Origin: Sideroxydans sp.
GTDB taxonomy: Bacteria; Pseudomonadota; Gammaproteobacteria; Burkholderiales; Gallionellaceae
Reading direction: 5' to 3'
Length of the DNA stretch: 64,000 bases
Assembly (NCBI GenBank): GCA_028710605.1
Contig: JAQTTU010000003.1
Span: 1 to 64,000 of the forward strand
This document shows positions 18,870 to 28,015 of this stretch, piece by piece (within the stretch, counting starts at the first letter, position 1; each line of letters starts with the position of its first letter). A program made the position numbers and the translations under genes. The notes beneath the pieces are model-generated. The model was given only the letters and a program-made list of their open reading frames with translations, was not told where the DNA came from and ran no database searches.

Positions 18870-19349
18870 CTAAGCTATGATTTCGACCCGTGTACCCACC
18901 TCGACCAAATCAAACAACTCCTCCAGTTCCGCGTTGCGCATACGCACGCAACCGCAGGATCCCGGCACGCCCATTTTTTGACTATCCGGCGTACCGTGGA
19001 TGTAAATATAGCGGCGCATAGTATCGCAAGAACCGCTTCTGTTGTAGCCGCTCTCGCACCCCGACAACCACAGGATGCGCGTCAGAATCCAATCGCGCCC
19101 CGGTCGCTCCGCGTCCAGTTGCGGCGTGTAAATCTCCCCGGTCGGGCGGCGTTTCACAAACACCGTGTTCGCAGGCATCCCCGCGCCGATCTTGGCGCGG
19201 ATGACATGCTTGCCGCGCGGCGTGCAGAAACTGCCGCTCTCTTCGCCGACACCGTTTGCACCCGTGGAAACCTGATAACTGCGCAACGCTTTGCCGCTAT
19301 CGTCGAACAGCTTCAACGTTTGCGTGGGGATGTGGATGGTGATGTTCAT
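18870..19349 (-). CDS. L,D-transpeptidase (YkuD domain)
   Basis: 159 residues. The YkuD catalytic motif IHGTPDSQKMGVPGSCGCVRMRN holds the catalytic His and Cys. The catalytic domain makes up nearly the whole protein. There is no clear signal peptide, so export is uncertain; comparable short YkuD proteins occur in many betaproteobacteria. Predicted to crosslink peptidoglycan peptides or attach proteins to them. Confidence 0.88.
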   Translation of the reverse strand: MNITIHIPTQTLKLFDDSGKALRSYQVSTGANGVGEESGSFCTPRGKHVIRAKIGAGMPANTVFVKRRPTGEIYTPQLDAERPGRDWILTRILWLSGCESGYNRSGSCDTMRRYIYIHGTPDSQKMGVPGSCGCVRMRNAELEELFDLVEVGTRVEIIA

Positions 19350-19370
19350 TGAACCAAAAAACCTTTGTTA

Positions 19371-19502
19371 GCCACGGATGAACACGGATATGCACTGATA
19401 AAACCGTGCATAACGCGAGAGATGCAACTCACCTGAATATTGAGTGCAGATTTGCCGTATTGGATATTGCTTATCCGTGTTTCATCTGTGTTCATCCGTG
19501 GC
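19371..19502. repeat. Inverted repeat with GCCACGGATGAACACGGAT arms
   Basis: The left arm GCCACGGATGAACACGGATA and right arm TCTGTGTTCATCCGTGGC are about 95 bp apart. It sits between the L,D-transpeptidase and tadA and holds no gene. Confidence 0.85.
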
Positions 19503-19520
19503 TCAATTATGTTTTTCAAG

Positions 19521-20152
<632 letters not shown>

Positions 20153-20266
20153 CATTACTGTAGATCGGGCCTCCCGTGCTACCGTATTTCATTCCGGTTT
20201 GACCTACATGAGTAGAACTGGAATACTGCTTCCCACTGCATTTCCATATTTGATCGGGAGGAAAGT

Positions 20267-20878
20267 ATGAATACCATTCTTCGCAATGCAGTTGTCACAT
20301 TTCTGCTGGCTGTTCACCTTCCTGCGTGGTCGCTGGATAACGCTGCCCCGGCAACCAACCCGCTGGCAAACACCTATTTTGCGCTGGGCTACGATGCCAT
20401 CAGTTTCAAGGCGAACCGGAGCGGGATTATCGCAGCCACGCCGTCGTTGTCGTCGGGCGCTACCATTGAGTCCGCCTCCTCGAATTTGTCCGGCGTTTTC
20501 GGATGGAAGATGGACGAGCATCTGGCGATGCAGTTCGATCTCGTCAGTTTCGGTTCGGTGCGCGCCACGGACAATGGCATTTCCAAGCAAATACTTTCAT
20601 CCACGATCTTTTCCGTTTCCGCCATCCTGTCGCAACAGGTATCCGACAACCTCAGCATATTCGGCAAACTGGGCGGAACTTATTGGGGGCTGCGTAATCA
20701 GGATAGCGACAAGTCGGTGAACGACGGTTTTGGCCCCAGCTTCGGTGCGGGAATCGATTTCAATCTTTACGGCGGCAAAGAGCGCATGCTGCGCCTGGAA
20801 TGGACGCACTACAAAATGGACGGCGTTTTCCTCAACAGCGCGGACGGTTTGTCTTTGGGCGCGCTGTTCAATTTCTGA
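20267..20878 (+). CDS. Outer-membrane beta-barrel protein (OmpA/OmpW-like)
   Basis: 203 residues with a signal peptide ending near AWS (about residue 23). Alternating hydrophobic strands follow: NTYFALGYDAISFKANRSG, LAMQFDLVSFG, LSIFGKLGGTYWGL, RMLRLEWTHYKMDGVFLNSADGLSLGALFNF, with the typical C-terminal aromatic Phe of barrel proteins. Ribosome site GGGAGG precedes the ATG. Exact role unknown. Confidence 0.8.
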   Translation: MNTILRNAVVTFLLAVHLPAWSLDNAAPATNPLANTYFALGYDAISFKANRSGIIAATPSLSSGATIESASSNLSGVFGWKMDEHLAMQFDLVSFGSVRATDNGISKQILSSTIFSVSAILSQQVSDNLSIFGKLGGTYWGLRNQDSDKSVNDGFGPSFGAGIDFNLYGGKERMLRLEWTHYKMDGVFLNSADGLSLGALFNF

Positions 20879-20971
20879 TCCGCCGGAGCTAAGACGGGTC
20901 GCATGCTCGTCGCGCTTGCCTTGCCGCGCGATTTTGACAACAATGCAACCATACAACAGGAGCTCCACTGG

Positions 20972-21427
20972 ATGTCACAACAAGCTGTCGCCGATTTCAC
21001 TTTGCCCGCCACGGGCGATACCGATTTCAAGCTATACCCGATCCGTACCAATTCGCTGGTGATCTATTTTTACCCCAAGGACGACACTCCCGGCTGCACC
21101 ACGCAGGCGCAGCAGTTCCGCGATTTGTACGCGGAATTTCTTGAGGCGGGCAGCGAGATCGTGGGCATTTCGCGCGACAGCATCAAGTCGCACGAGAAAT
21201 TCAAAACGAAATTTACTGTACCGTTTGCGCTGCTGTCCGATGCCGAGGAAAAAGTCTGCACGATGTTCGGTGTCCTCAAGCAGAAGAAGCTTTACGGTAA
21301 AGAAGTGCGCGGCATCGAGCGCAGCACGTTTGTGCTCGACAACAAAGGCATTGTCCGCCGCGAATGGCGCGCCCTCAAGGCGGACGGCCACGCACAGGAA
21401 GTTCTCGCTGTTGTCCAATCCCTGTAA
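20972..21427 (+). CDS. bcp: Thioredoxin-dependent peroxiredoxin (Bcp/PrxQ)
   Basis: 151 residues. The peroxidatic motif YFYPKDDTPGCTTQA contains the catalytic Cys. The usual second Cys five residues later is replaced (GCTTQAQQF), so this is likely a 1-Cys-type or atypical member. The ATG at 20972 has AGGAG nine bases upstream; an upstream ATG in frame (20903) lacks one. It is followed 8 bp later by phoH. Confidence 0.92.
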   Translation: MSQQAVADFTLPATGDTDFKLYPIRTNSLVIYFYPKDDTPGCTTQAQQFRDLYAEFLEAGSEIVGISRDSIKSHEKFKTKFTVPFALLSDAEEKVCTMFGVLKQKKLYGKEVRGIERSTFVLDNKGIVRREWRALKADGHAQEVLAVVQSL

Positions 21428-21435
21428 AGGTTTTT

Positions 21436-22851
21436 ATGAACGCACACAAAGCAACTTCGGATAAAAAAATCAAATTGTTCGTGCTGGACACCAACGTGCT
21501 GATGCACGATCCGACCAGCCTGTTCCGCTTCGAGGAACATGACATTTATCTGCCGATGTTCGTGTTGGAAGAGTTGGACAACAACAAGAAAGGCATGTCG
21601 GAAGTGGCGCGCAACGCGCGTCAGGCCAGCCGCTTTCTGGACAATCTGGTCAGCGGCAGCGAGAACAAGATCGACGACGGTGTGCCGCTGAATGCCTTGG
21701 GCAACAAGAACGCGACCGGACGTTTGTTCCTGCAAACCATTTTCATCAGCAACCCGTTGCCGGAAACGATGGCGCACGGCAAGGCCGACAACGCCATTCT
21801 CGGCGTGGTCAGCTATCTGCATTCGCAGCATGCCAAGCGTCAGGTAATTCTGGTCAGCAAAGACATCAACATGCGCATCAAGGCGCGCGCGTTGGGGCTG
21901 GCGGCGCAGGATTATTTCAACGACAAGGTGCTGGAAGACACCGATCTGCTCTATACCGGCGTGCGCGAATTGCCGCCGGATTTCTGGGACAAGAACGGCA
22001 AGGATATGAAGTCCGGCACCATCGCCGGACACACGTTCTACAACATCAAAGGCCCGATTTGCCGCGACCTGCTGGTGAACGAATTCGTGTACCAGGACGC
22101 GGCGGAAGTCGCGCCATTCTATGCCGTGGTCACCGCGCAGGAAGACAGCACCGCCACGCTGCGCACGCTGACCGATTACACGCACAGCAAGAACGCCATC
22201 TGGGGCATCACCGCGCGCAACCGCGAACAGAATTTCGTGCTCAACCTGCTGATGAATCCCGAAATCGACTTTGTCACGCTGCTGGGACAGGCGGGCACGG
22301 GCAAGACGCTGCTCACGCTGGCGGCGGGCTTGATGCAGGTGCTGGAACAAAAAATTTATTCTGAAATCATCATGACCCGCGTCACCGTGCCGGTGGGCGA
22401 AGACATCGGCTTCCTGCCGGGCACGGAAGAAGAAAAGATGTCGCCGTGGATGGGCGCGCTGGACGACAACCTCGACGTGCTGAACACGGCTGACGACGAA
22501 GGCGGAGAATGGGGACGCGCCGCCACGCGCGACCTGATCCGCAGCCGCATCAAGATCAAGTCGCTCAACTTCATGCGCGGGCGCACTTTCCTCAACAAAT
22601 ATTTAATCATCGACGAAGCGCAGAACCTTACGCCCAAGCAGATGAAAACCCTCATCACCCGCGCCGGCCCCGGCACCAAGGTGGTGTGCATGGGCAACAT
22701 CGCGCAGATCGACACGCCCTACCTCACCGAAGGCAGTTCCGGCCTGACTTACGTGGTGGATAGATTCAAAGGCTGGGCGCACAGCGGCCACGTCACGCTG
22801 CAACGCGGCGAGCGTTCAAGGCTGGCGGATCACGCGGGTGAGGTGCTGTGA
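21436..22851 (+). CDS. PhoH family ATPase with N-terminal PIN domain
   Basis: 471 residues. The N-terminal PIN nuclease domain (FVLDTNVLMHDP...NDKADNAI-like acidic residues) is joined to a PhoH ATPase with Walker A GQAGTGKT and Walker B YLIIDEAQNL. PhoH2/PIN-PhoH proteins act as RNA helicase/RNases in characterised cases. Cytosolic. It follows bcp closely and is probably in one transcript with it. Confidence 0.9.
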   Translation: MNAHKATSDKKIKLFVLDTNVLMHDPTSLFRFEEHDIYLPMFVLEELDNNKKGMSEVARNARQASRFLDNLVSGSENKIDDGVPLNALGNKNATGRLFLQTIFISNPLPETMAHGKADNAILGVVSYLHSQHAKRQVILVSKDINMRIKARALGLAAQDYFNDKVLEDTDLLYTGVRELPPDFWDKNGKDMKSGTIAGHTFYNIKGPICRDLLVNEFVYQDAAEVAPFYAVVTAQEDSTATLRTLTDYTHSKNAIWGITARNREQNFVLNLLMNPEIDFVTLLGQAGTGKTLLTLAAGLMQVLEQKIYSEIIMTRVTVPVGEDIGFLPGTEEEKMSPWMGALDDNLDVLNTADDEGGEWGRAATRDLIRSRIKIKSLNFMRGRTFLNKYLIIDEAQNLTPKQMKTLITRAGPGTKVVCMGNIAQIDTPYLTEGSSGLTYVVDRFKGWAHSGHVTLQRGERSRLADHAGEVL

Positions 22852-22869
22852 GCTCGATTATTCAATCAG

Positions 22870-22977
22870 CCATCACATCCCCTCCCCCTTGCAGGGGGAG
22901 GGCAAGGGAGGGGGTAGAAACGTTATCGTTCCACAACTCTACCCCCATCCTAACCTTCCCCCTGCAAGGGGGAAGGA
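22870..22977. repeat. CCTCCCCCTTGCAGGGGGAGG-type paired repeat
   Basis: Two palindromes, CCTCCCCCTTGCAGGGGGAG (about 22877) and CTTCCCCCTGCAAGGGGGAA (about 22955), flank an inverted GGGGGTAGA/TCTACCCCC pair. It fills the phoH-GST gap. Confidence 0.85.
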
Positions 22978-23005
22978 ACTGGTTTGGAGAAAACGGATTG
23001 TCTGT

Positions 23006-23614
23006 ATGAAACTGCTCGGCACCAACACCAGCCCCTACGTGCGCAAAGCGCGTCTGGTGCTGCTGGAAAAAAATATCGCGCACGACTACATCATCGACCC
23101 GCCCAGCGAACCGGGCAGCGACGTGCATCGCGTCAATCCGCTGGGACGCATCCCCGCGCTGATCCTCGATGACGGCGAGTGCATCTTCGATTCGGTGGTG
23201 ATCGCCGAATACGCCGACACATTGAACGACACGCCCAGCCTGATTCCGCGCGGCGATGCGCTGGCGAAGATGCGCGTCAAACGCTGGGAAGCGCTGGCCG
23301 ACGGCATCATGGATTCCGCCATCGTGGTGCGCAACGAGCACGTGCGCCCGGCTGAAAAGCAGCAGGCCGCCATCATCGAAATGCACACGCTCGCCATCAC
23401 CCGCGCGCTGGCGCATGTCGCCGCGCAACTGGGTCAACGCGAGTGGTGCGAAGGAAACAACATTTCTCTGAGCGATCTGGCGCTGGTCAGCGCGCTGGTC
23501 TATCTCGACCTGCGTTTGCCGGAAATCGATTGGCGCGGCGCGCATCCGAATCTGGCCGCTTTTTTTGAACGCATGAGCGCACGCCCCAGCGTGCAGGCCA
23601 CTCTAACTGAATAA
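23006..23614 (+). CDS. Glutathione S-transferase family protein
   Basis: 202 residues. N-terminal thioredoxin-like domain MKLLGTNTSPYVRKARLVLLEKNI with the active-site Ser/Thr region, cis-Pro in RIPAL, and substrate motif FDSVVIAEYAD; C-terminal helical domain contains LSLADL-type ISLSDLALVSALVYLDLR. Cytosolic conjugating or reductive enzyme of unknown substrate, similar to YibF. The ATG at 23006 matches the conserved start; the frame upstream is a palindrome. Confidence 0.88.
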   Translation: MKLLGTNTSPYVRKARLVLLEKNIAHDYIIDPPSEPGSDVHRVNPLGRIPALILDDGECIFDSVVIAEYADTLNDTPSLIPRGDALAKMRVKRWEALADGIMDSAIVVRNEHVRPAEKQQAAIIEMHTLAITRALAHVAAQLGQREWCEGNNISLSDLALVSALVYLDLRLPEIDWRGAHPNLAAFFERMSARPSVQATLTE

Positions 23615-23629
23615 CAAACCTACAACCTT

Positions 23630-23732
23630 CTCCCGCAGATTACACAGATTACGCAGATTTTCAGGCGACCAAGCATGACTAGTAATTACCCGGTTTTTAA
23701 TCTGCGTAAATCTGTGTAATCTGCGGGAAAAA
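23630..23732. repeat. Inverted repeat with CCCGCAGATTACACAGATT arms
   Basis: TCTCCCGCAGATTACACAGA on the left and TGTGTAATCTGCGGGA on the right. The same motif recurs at 42275-42402 and as a single arm near 30240. Confidence 0.9.
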
Positions 23733-23746
23733 AGTTTTTATAGACT

Positions 23747-24139
23747 ATGAACAACATCGACAAAACAGAAGAAGAATGGCGCGAAGAACTCACGCCGGAG
23801 CAATACGAAGTGTGCCGCAAATGCGGCACGGAACCGGCGTTTACCGGCGAATACTGGGACTGTCACGACTACGGCGTGTATCGCTGCATCTGCTGCGGCG
23901 CACCGCTGTTCGATTCGGAAACCAAATATGAATCCGGCACGGGCTGGCCCAGCTTCTGGCAACCGATCAGCGAAGACGCGGTCGAATACCGCGAAGACGA
24001 CCAGACCGATATGGAGCGCATCGAAGTCTGCTGCGCTGCATGCGATGCCCATCTCGGCCACGTGTTTGAAGACGGCCCCGAACCCACCGGGCTGCGCTTT
24101 TGCATCAACTCCGCATCATTGGCTTTAGACAGAAAGTAA
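23747..24139 (+). CDS. msrB: Peptide-methionine (R)-S-oxide reductase
   Basis: 130 residues. Repairs methionine-R-sulfoxide in proteins. Two Cys pairs for zinc (CICC and CCAAC), the family motif [11 protein letters not shown] and the catalytic RFCINSASL with the redox Cys are all present. It lies 2 bp before yciB, suggesting an msrB-yciB-yciI operon. Confidence 0.95.
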   Translation: MNNIDKTEEEWREELTPEQYEVCRKCGTEPAFTGEYWDCHDYGVYRCICCGAPLFDSETKYESGTGWPSFWQPISEDAVEYREDDQTDMERIEVCCAACDAHLGHVFEDGPEPTGLRFCINSASLALDRK

Positions 24140-24141
24140 AC

Positions 24142-24687
24142 ATGAAACTGCTGTTTGATTTATTCCCCGTCATCCTGTTCTTCGTCACCTTCAAATTCGC
24201 AGGCGTGTTCGCCGCCACGGCCACCGCCATCGCCGCCACGTTCGCGCAAGTTGTCTGGACGAAATATCACCACGGCAAAGTCGATACCATGTTGTGGGTG
24301 AGTCTGGGCATCATCACCGTGTTCGGCGGCGCGACGCTGCTGCTGCACGACGAGAATTTCATCAAATGGAAACCGACGGTGCTGTATTGGTTCTTCTCGC
24401 TTTCACTGCTGCTGTCGCCCATCCTGTTCAAGAAGAATTTGATGCGCGCCATGTTGCAGGAGAAAATGAAACTGCCCGATGCGGTATGGGGCAACCTCAA
24501 TCTGGCCTGGAGTCTGTTCTTCCTCGCACTGGGCGTGGTCAACCTGTATGTCGCGTTCAATTTCTCCACCGATGCCTGGGTCAACTTCAAACTGTTCGGC
24601 GCGACCGGCATGATGCTGGTGTTCATCTTCGCGCAAGCGGCGATGCTGGCGAAGTATGTGGAAGAAGACAAAAAGGAAGACCAATAA
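24142..24687 (+). CDS. yciB: Inner-membrane septation protein A
   Basis: 181 residues, about five to six membrane helices. The start [21 protein letters not shown] and [52 protein letters not shown] regions are characteristic of YciB/IspZ, linked to cell-envelope integrity and septation. Its TAA overlaps the ATG of yciI (TAATG). Confidence 0.95.
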   Translation: MKLLFDLFPVILFFVTFKFAGVFAATATAIAATFAQVVWTKYHHGKVDTMLWVSLGIITVFGGATLLLHDENFIKWKPTVLYWFFSLSLLLSPILFKKNLMRAMLQEKMKLPDAVWGNLNLAWSLFFLALGVVNLYVAFNFSTDAWVNFKLFGATGMMLVFIFAQAAMLAKYVEEDKKEDQ

Positions 24688-24989
24688 TGCTCTACGCAAT
24701 TTTCGGAAATGATGTCGCGGATAGTCTGGCAAAACGCCAAGCCGCGCGCCCCGCACACCTGGCGCGTTTGCAAGCATTGCAGAATGAAGGCCGCTTGTTG
24801 CTGGCCGGTCCTTTTCCCGCCGTGGATGCCAGCGATCCCGGCATGGCGGGTTTCAGCGGCAGCCTGATCGTGGCCGAATTCGCCACGCTGGCAGCGGCGC
24901 AAGCATGGGCGGATGCCGACCCTTACGTGGCAGCCGGGGTCTATGCCCAAGTCGCGGTAAGGCCGTTCAGGAAGGTCTTTCCGGCATAG
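24687..24989 (+). CDS. yciI: YciI family protein
   Basis: 100 residues of the YciI/YCII fold (PF03795): [29 protein letters not shown] with the conserved Asp/His positions, GRLLLAGPF and the [17 protein letters not shown] ending. Likely a small cytosolic enzyme related to muconolactone isomerase-type folds; function unproven. Translationally coupled to yciB. Confidence 0.92.
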   Translation: MLYAIFGNDVADSLAKRQAARPAHLARLQALQNEGRLLLAGPFPAVDASDPGMAGFSGSLIVAEFATLAAAQAWADADPYVAAGVYAQVAVRPFRKVFPA

Positions 24990-25061
24990 TCGCCCGGCAT
25001 GCTATATTGCGCGCCGGGCAGTTTTTATCCCTCATAACTTCAACTTTCAAAGGAAAGAAAT

Positions 25062-25862
25062 ATGCTGAAATTTTCCAAATTCGCTCTGCTGTCCGCGCTG
25101 CTGGTCATCGCCGCCGGAGCGCAGGCTGCCGATGAAAAACCGGCTGCCGAGAAATCCGCCGCACTGGTGAACGGCGTTTCCATCCCGCAATCGCGCGTCG
25201 ATCTGCTGGTCAAATACGCCACCGCGCAAGGCGAGCAAACCGATACGCCGGAACTGCGCCAGCGCGTGCGCGAAGAGCTCATCACCAACGAAGTGCTGTC
25301 GCAAGCCGCCGTCAAAAACGGCTTGGACAAACAACCCGATGTCGTGCAGCAAATCGAGTTTTCCAGGCAAAGCATTCTGTCCAACGCCTTCGCGCAGGAC
25401 TACATCAAGAACCATCCTATCGGCGACGATGTGTTGAAGCAGGACTACGAAGCGTTCAAGGCGCGCATCGGCAGCAAGGAATACAAGATTGCGCACATTC
25501 AGGTCGCCACCGAAGCTGAAGCCAAAGCCATCGCCAAGCGCTTGAAGAAAGAAAAGTTCGCCAAGGTCGCCAAGGAAAAATCGCTGGATCCCGGAGCCAA
25601 GGAAAGCGGCGGCGATCTGGGTTGGACCGTACCTTCCAACCTGCCGCCCTCATTCGCGGAAGCCATCGTCAAACTGGGCAAAGGCCAAATCAGCGAACCG
25701 GCACAAACCCAGCGCGGCTGGCACATCATCAAGCTGGAAGATACGCGCGATGTGAAAATGCTGACCTTCGAAGAAATGAAGCCGCAAATCGAAAAAAGCC
25801 GCAAGCAACAAGCCGTCATGAAAGCCGTCGCCGAAATGCGCGAAAAAGCCAAGGTCGAATAA
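25062..25862 (+). CDS. Periplasmic peptidyl-prolyl cis-trans isomerase (parvulin type)
   Basis: 266 residues. A signal peptide ends at AQA (about residue 23). A SurA_N-like helical region is followed by a parvulin domain at about 140-235 (KIAHIQVATEAEA..., GGDLGWTVPSNLPPSFAEAIVKLGKGQISEPAQTQRGWHIIKLED). It should assist folding of envelope proteins. Good ribosome site AAAGGAAAG before the ATG. Followed by a rho-independent terminator. Confidence 0.92.
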   Translation: MLKFSKFALLSALLVIAAGAQAADEKPAAEKSAALVNGVSIPQSRVDLLVKYATAQGEQTDTPELRQRVREELITNEVLSQAAVKNGLDKQPDVVQQIEFSRQSILSNAFAQDYIKNHPIGDDVLKQDYEAFKARIGSKEYKIAHIQVATEAEAKAIAKRLKKEKFAKVAKEKSLDPGAKESGGDLGWTVPSNLPPSFAEAIVKLGKGQISEPAQTQRGWHIIKLEDTRDVKMLTFEEMKPQIEKSRKQQAVMKAVAEMREKAKVE

Positions 25863-25881
25863 TTCGACCGCTGCAAAAACA

Positions 25882-25913
25882 AAAAAGGACATCCGCGCGA
25901 TGTCCTTTTTTTT
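25882..25913 (+). terminator. Rho-independent terminator
   Basis: AAAAGGACATC-GCGC-GATGTCCTTTT stem with a T8 tail, 20 bp after the parvulin gene. Confidence 0.93.
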
Positions 25914-25916
25914 GCC

Positions 25917-26164
25917 AAAATATTCATCGCGCATAACCGCACATCCAGCTTCAATCTTCCCGATTGACAGCATTTCCGGCCTCCCCTAAAGTACATCCCA
26001 CTTGCAAATCCATCGGCATGCATACGACCCGCAAAGTCCGGAGCGTAGCTACCCGGCGAACCCCGCAGAACAGGAGGCTGGCGCAAGTGTTTCACACCAA
26101 AGATTTTCGTTCCGAACGGAAATCTTGCGCCAGCGGTATCTTTTGTTTGGGGAGGTATCACACA
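25917..26164 (+). promoter_or_regulatory. Promoter plus structured leader, copy A
   Basis: A 24-nt block (25917-25940) identical to copy B is followed by TTGACA (25964-25969), 17 bp and TAAAGT (25987-25992). The predicted transcript has a leader of about 165 nt. An 11-bp stem GCTGGCGCAAG/CTTGCGCCAGC (26077-26087/26124-26134) encloses a hairpin AGATTTTCGTTC/GAACGGAAATCT. GGGGAGG (26149-26155) then leads to the 52-codon gene. The conserved CAGGAGGCTGGCGCAAGT is shared with copy B. I cannot match it to a known riboswitch class. Confidence 0.7.
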
Positions 26165-26323
26165 ATGTCCATTGATCTTTCCATCTTTTCTGCGCGCCCT
26201 TGCGGCAAGTCGCGGTTTGAACCCTTTCTGTTTTTGAAAATTCCGAGCGCACTCAGTAATCAAATCGTCCATTTCCACGACCTTGCCGACCGCAAATTCC
26301 TCAAACGATTTATAGCAGCATAA
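26165..26323 (+). CDS. Small hypothetical protein, 52 residues
   Basis: ATG preceded by GGGGAGG with nine-base spacing, directly after the structured leader, which is why I accept it despite its length. The sequence MSIDLSIFSARPCGKSRFEP... has no signal peptide. Its end (LSNQIVHFHDLADRKFLKRF) faintly recalls the N-terminal region of 4'-phosphopantetheinyl transferases, so it may be a truncated remnant; this is a weak resemblance only. Confidence 0.5.
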   Translation: MSIDLSIFSARPCGKSRFEPFLFLKIPSALSNQIVHFHDLADRKFLKRFIAA

Positions 26324-26392
26324 GCAGTAGCAACGCAGGTGCAGTCAGTTGTCCCGAACGTCCATTCTTACTACCCACAAAGGAGAAACATT

Positions 26393-27271
26393 ATGGCAAC
26401 ACTCATTGGATACGCAGTCCCGTTAAGCCTTCCCATGCCAAAACTAAGCGAATTGGCGGATCACACTTATGTGCGCACTGCCGACGGTCGCGGCGTATGG
26501 GGATGCTGGGGCAGATCGGATGGCGGAGCAGAAATATGCCGGGGCGGCGGCAGTTCAAAACAGGCAGATTGCTATTCTCAACCTTGGGGAACGACGGGGA
26601 TCGTTTACGGCGTTACCGGAGTCTGCCATCAAACGGCCAACCGGATTTTGTATCCGGCCGGGGCAATCGTTTCTGGAGCCCACGGCTACTGGCTATCATC
26701 TGCCGTGTACGGCACTTACGGCGACGCGATCGGCTGGGCGGCTAAACGCTTGGCGTGCTATTGGACTGGCGGCGACAAATTGGCAAGAGCATCGCTGAAA
26801 GCCATGCCTGAAAAGGCAAGCGATGCCAAGCTGGCAACAGCTCAAAACAATGATGACGCGGAGTACACCAAGGAAATAATCGCCTTGTATGAAGAAGTCG
26901 CAAATGCACCGAACAATTTCGCCGCAAAAAAAGGGGCGGCACCTTCTTACTTGAGCAGAGAGCTGGAAATTGCGATGAAATACAAACTCGGCAAGAAAGC
27001 CAATTCGGACAATGCCAGTGCGGCAATTCAGATACAAAAGGAGTTGCATGCGGAATTGAACAAACTGGTCGATGGGCTATACAGCGAAGCACTTACCCCG
27101 GCAGAATATGCCAATCAGGCCAATGATCTTTTTAACAAGAAATTCAAATCGATCAACGGCGAGATTGGCAAAGCCAATTACCAGAAGTTGTTCAATATTG
27201 CGCCGGAGGTGAAGCTGTTGCTGATCAACCCCGAAGTAATGACCAAACCGCACAAGGCTATCGACCTGTAA
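26393..27271 (+). CDS. Hypothetical Cys/His-motif protein, 292 residues
   Basis: ATG with AGGAG seven bases upstream. The N-terminal half is rich in Gly, Trp and Cys: HTYVRTADGRGVWGCWG, EICRGGG, ADCYSQPWGTTGIVYGVTGVCHQTANRIL. The ordered Cys and CHQ with an early His suggest a conserved thiol-enzyme-like or metal-binding domain, but I cannot name a family. The C-terminal half (about 140-292) is charged and helical. No signal peptide. It is the main gene of cassette A, downstream of the leader. Confidence 0.7.
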   Translation: MATLIGYAVPLSLPMPKLSELADHTYVRTADGRGVWGCWGRSDGGAEICRGGGSSKQADCYSQPWGTTGIVYGVTGVCHQTANRILYPAGAIVSGAHGYWLSSAVYGTYGDAIGWAAKRLACYWTGGDKLARASLKAMPEKASDAKLATAQNNDDAEYTKEIIALYEEVANAPNNFAAKKGAAPSYLSRELEIAMKYKLGKKANSDNASAAIQIQKELHAELNKLVDGLYSEALTPAEYANQANDLFNKKFKSINGEIGKANYQKLFNIAPEVKLLLINPEVMTKPHKAIDL

Positions 27272-27329
27272 GCGCTTGGAGCGGCAACCGGTTTACCCGA
27301 CCGGTTGCCGTTATCAAAACGGAGATGCC

Positions 27330-27740
27330 ATGAATAAAATATCCGAGCAAGAATTTATACATAGAGTGGCAAACATACCGTTGACGGTTTTGCGGAACAC
27401 CAGTCTGCGCAATATATTCACCCCCTTTTCCAGGCGTTGTCAGGAGCAGGAATTTGAATTCACAATAGACCATAAATTGGGAACAGATTTTCCGGCGGAT
27501 AAACGCCAGCGCATGAGAGAGATATTCTGCCCCTTCAACATTAATAAAAATTCTCTTCTCAAGAAATACAAACAAGGGGCAGTATCCGGCGAGCAATTCG
27601 CGCAGCAAATGCAATTGCTGCTGGATGATTTGATCGCAAAATATTCGCAAGTTTTGTCCGCAGATGAATTAAATTCATTTTTGGGTGTTGCGCCAAACTC
27701 ACACGCATCCTTTCCGTTCGACCCTCACCAATCGGATTAG
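27330..27740 (+). CDS. Hypothetical protein, 136 residues
   Basis: ATG with GGAG five bases upstream, 58 bp after the Cys/His-motif gene. Charged, mostly helical, no membrane segment. Segments such as FPADKRQRMREIFCPFNINKNSLLKKYKQGAVSGEQFAQQMQLLLDDLIAKY resemble the charged C-terminal region of the preceding protein in character (long helices ending in a Leu-rich part), so the two may cooperate. Function unknown. AT-richer than the surrounding genes. Confidence 0.6.
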   Translation: MNKISEQEFIHRVANIPLTVLRNTSLRNIFTPFSRRCQEQEFEFTIDHKLGTDFPADKRQRMREIFCPFNINKNSLLKKYKQGAVSGEQFAQQMQLLLDDLIAKYSQVLSADELNSFLGVAPNSHASFPFDPHQSD

Positions 27741-27783
27741 ATAAACCTGTATTTTTTTGCAGCCTCTTTCAATAATTTCCCGC

Positions 27784-28015
27784 AAAATATTCATCGCGCA
27801 TAACCGCTCAACCCCCTTCAATCTTCCCGATTGACAGCTATTCCGGCCTCCCCTAAAGTTCACTCCACTTGCATTTCCGATCCACGCACATCGCGCCGCA
27901 CGCACGGCACGAGGCTACAGCGGAATCCCCGGTTCAGGAGGCTGGCGCAAGTCGAAATTCCCGCGCATAAGGGAATCATCGCCAGCGGCATCACTTGTTC
28001 CAAAGGGGATTCATC
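27784..28015 (+). promoter_or_regulatory. Promoter plus structured leader, copy B
   Basis: Shares with copy A the 24-nt upstream block (27784-27807), TTGACA (27831-27836), 17 bp, TAAAGT (27854-27859) and CAGGAGGCTGGCGCAAGT. The outer stem GCTGGCG/CGCCAGC (27941-27947/27980-27986) is kept. The inner hairpin is kept as a structure but with different bases, ATTCCC/GGGAAT. AAGGGG then precedes the DUF6765-like gene. Confidence 0.7.

Noticed and set aside
23630-23732. Possible CRISPR array from repeated CAGATTACACAGATTACGCAGATT
   Set aside because: Only one pair of facing arms with no spacer units; it is an inverted repeat found at other gaps.
25995-26135. c-di-GMP-I riboswitch in leader A
   Set aside because: GCAAA and CGCAAAG pieces are present but the conserved P1/P2 architecture is not evident and copy B lacks them.
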